64,000 nucleotides of DNA, taken from contig JBDSBP010000348.1 in NCBI GenBank assembly GCA_039921525.1, positions 28,234-92,233 on the forward strand, read 5' to 3'. Position 1 is the first letter of the stretch. The number at the start of each line of letters is the position of its first letter. The DNA is from JADCRZ01 sp039921525. Its GTDB lineage: Bacteria > Bacteroidota > Bacteroidia > Chitinophagales > Chitinophagaceae. Of this stretch, positions 63,950-64,000 are shown in pieces. The position numbers were made by a program, and so were the translations under genes. Below the pieces are notes generated by a model. The model had not been told where the DNA came from and searched no databases. It worked only from the letters and a program-made list of their open reading frames with translations.

Positions 63950-64000
63950 CTTCGGGTTTAATTATATTTTTTCTTGTTTTATAAACTTTATTTATTCTAA

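Overview
The window is a stretch of a Bacteroidota chromosome, most likely from the Chitinophagaceae or a close relative. The evidence is a SusC/SusD pair, many secreted proteins whose signal peptides end in ...AQ, a Bacteroidota-type promoter (TTTG-N19-TAATTTTA) before the iorAB pair, and a tape-measure and baseplate gene set typical of Bacteroidota contractile injection systems. No rRNA, tRNA or CRISPR array was seen.

Region 1 (1-21.1 kb, all minus strand) is most of an extracellular contractile injection system (eCIS, Afp/PVC-like). In transcription order it encodes a sheath, two tube proteins, a 57-residue DUF5908 protein, a LysM hub protein, a VgrG-like spike, a PAAR tip, a gp25 wedge, two very large baseplate proteins and a CIS tape-measure protein. 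A von Willebrand A protein and a membrane-anchored PP2C phosphatase follow, then the first 17 codons of another gene that runs off the left edge. The AAA+ ATPase, tail terminator, fibre and cargo genes are not visible. The phosphatase and VWA protein suggest that assembly or firing is under phosphorylation control (inference).

Region 2 (21.1-35.6 kb) is mixed. It holds a 1.25 kb gene-poor gap, a T4-type lysozyme divergent from the eCIS, the repair ligase LigD, two Gfo/Idh/MocA oxidoreductases, a LEA-like hydrophilic protein, a two-domain SGNH esterase, an amidohydrolase, and a molybdenum hydroxylase pair (IorAB type).

Region 3 (35.7-64 kb, minus strand) looks like a polysaccharide utilisation locus joined to hydroxy-acid catabolism. 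It has SusC/SusD, three GHL6-type secreted glycosidase-like proteins (signal peptidase I, lipoprotein and Tat versions), a tandem pair of TIM-barrel plus C-terminal beta-domain proteins, and a GH20/GH67-like protein. With them are an L-lactate permease, LutABC, tartronate-semialdehyde reductase, glycerate kinase, a D-2-hydroxyacid dehydrogenase and a xylose-isomerase-like TIM barrel. The working idea is uptake and breakdown of a glycan that releases lactate or glycerate-like acids; the substrate is unknown and no regulator is visible.

Across all regions the gaps between genes carry arrays of heptanucleotide repeats. There are at least five unrelated sequence families (GCTATCA/G, CATACCT, TTAACNA, AATTACG, AACNTTA), all with a 7-base period. 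Many occur as inverted pairs, usually starting right after a stop codon and lying between co-directional genes. Other repeats include a REP/RAYT cluster, a mobile palindrome present twice, and a MITE-like element.
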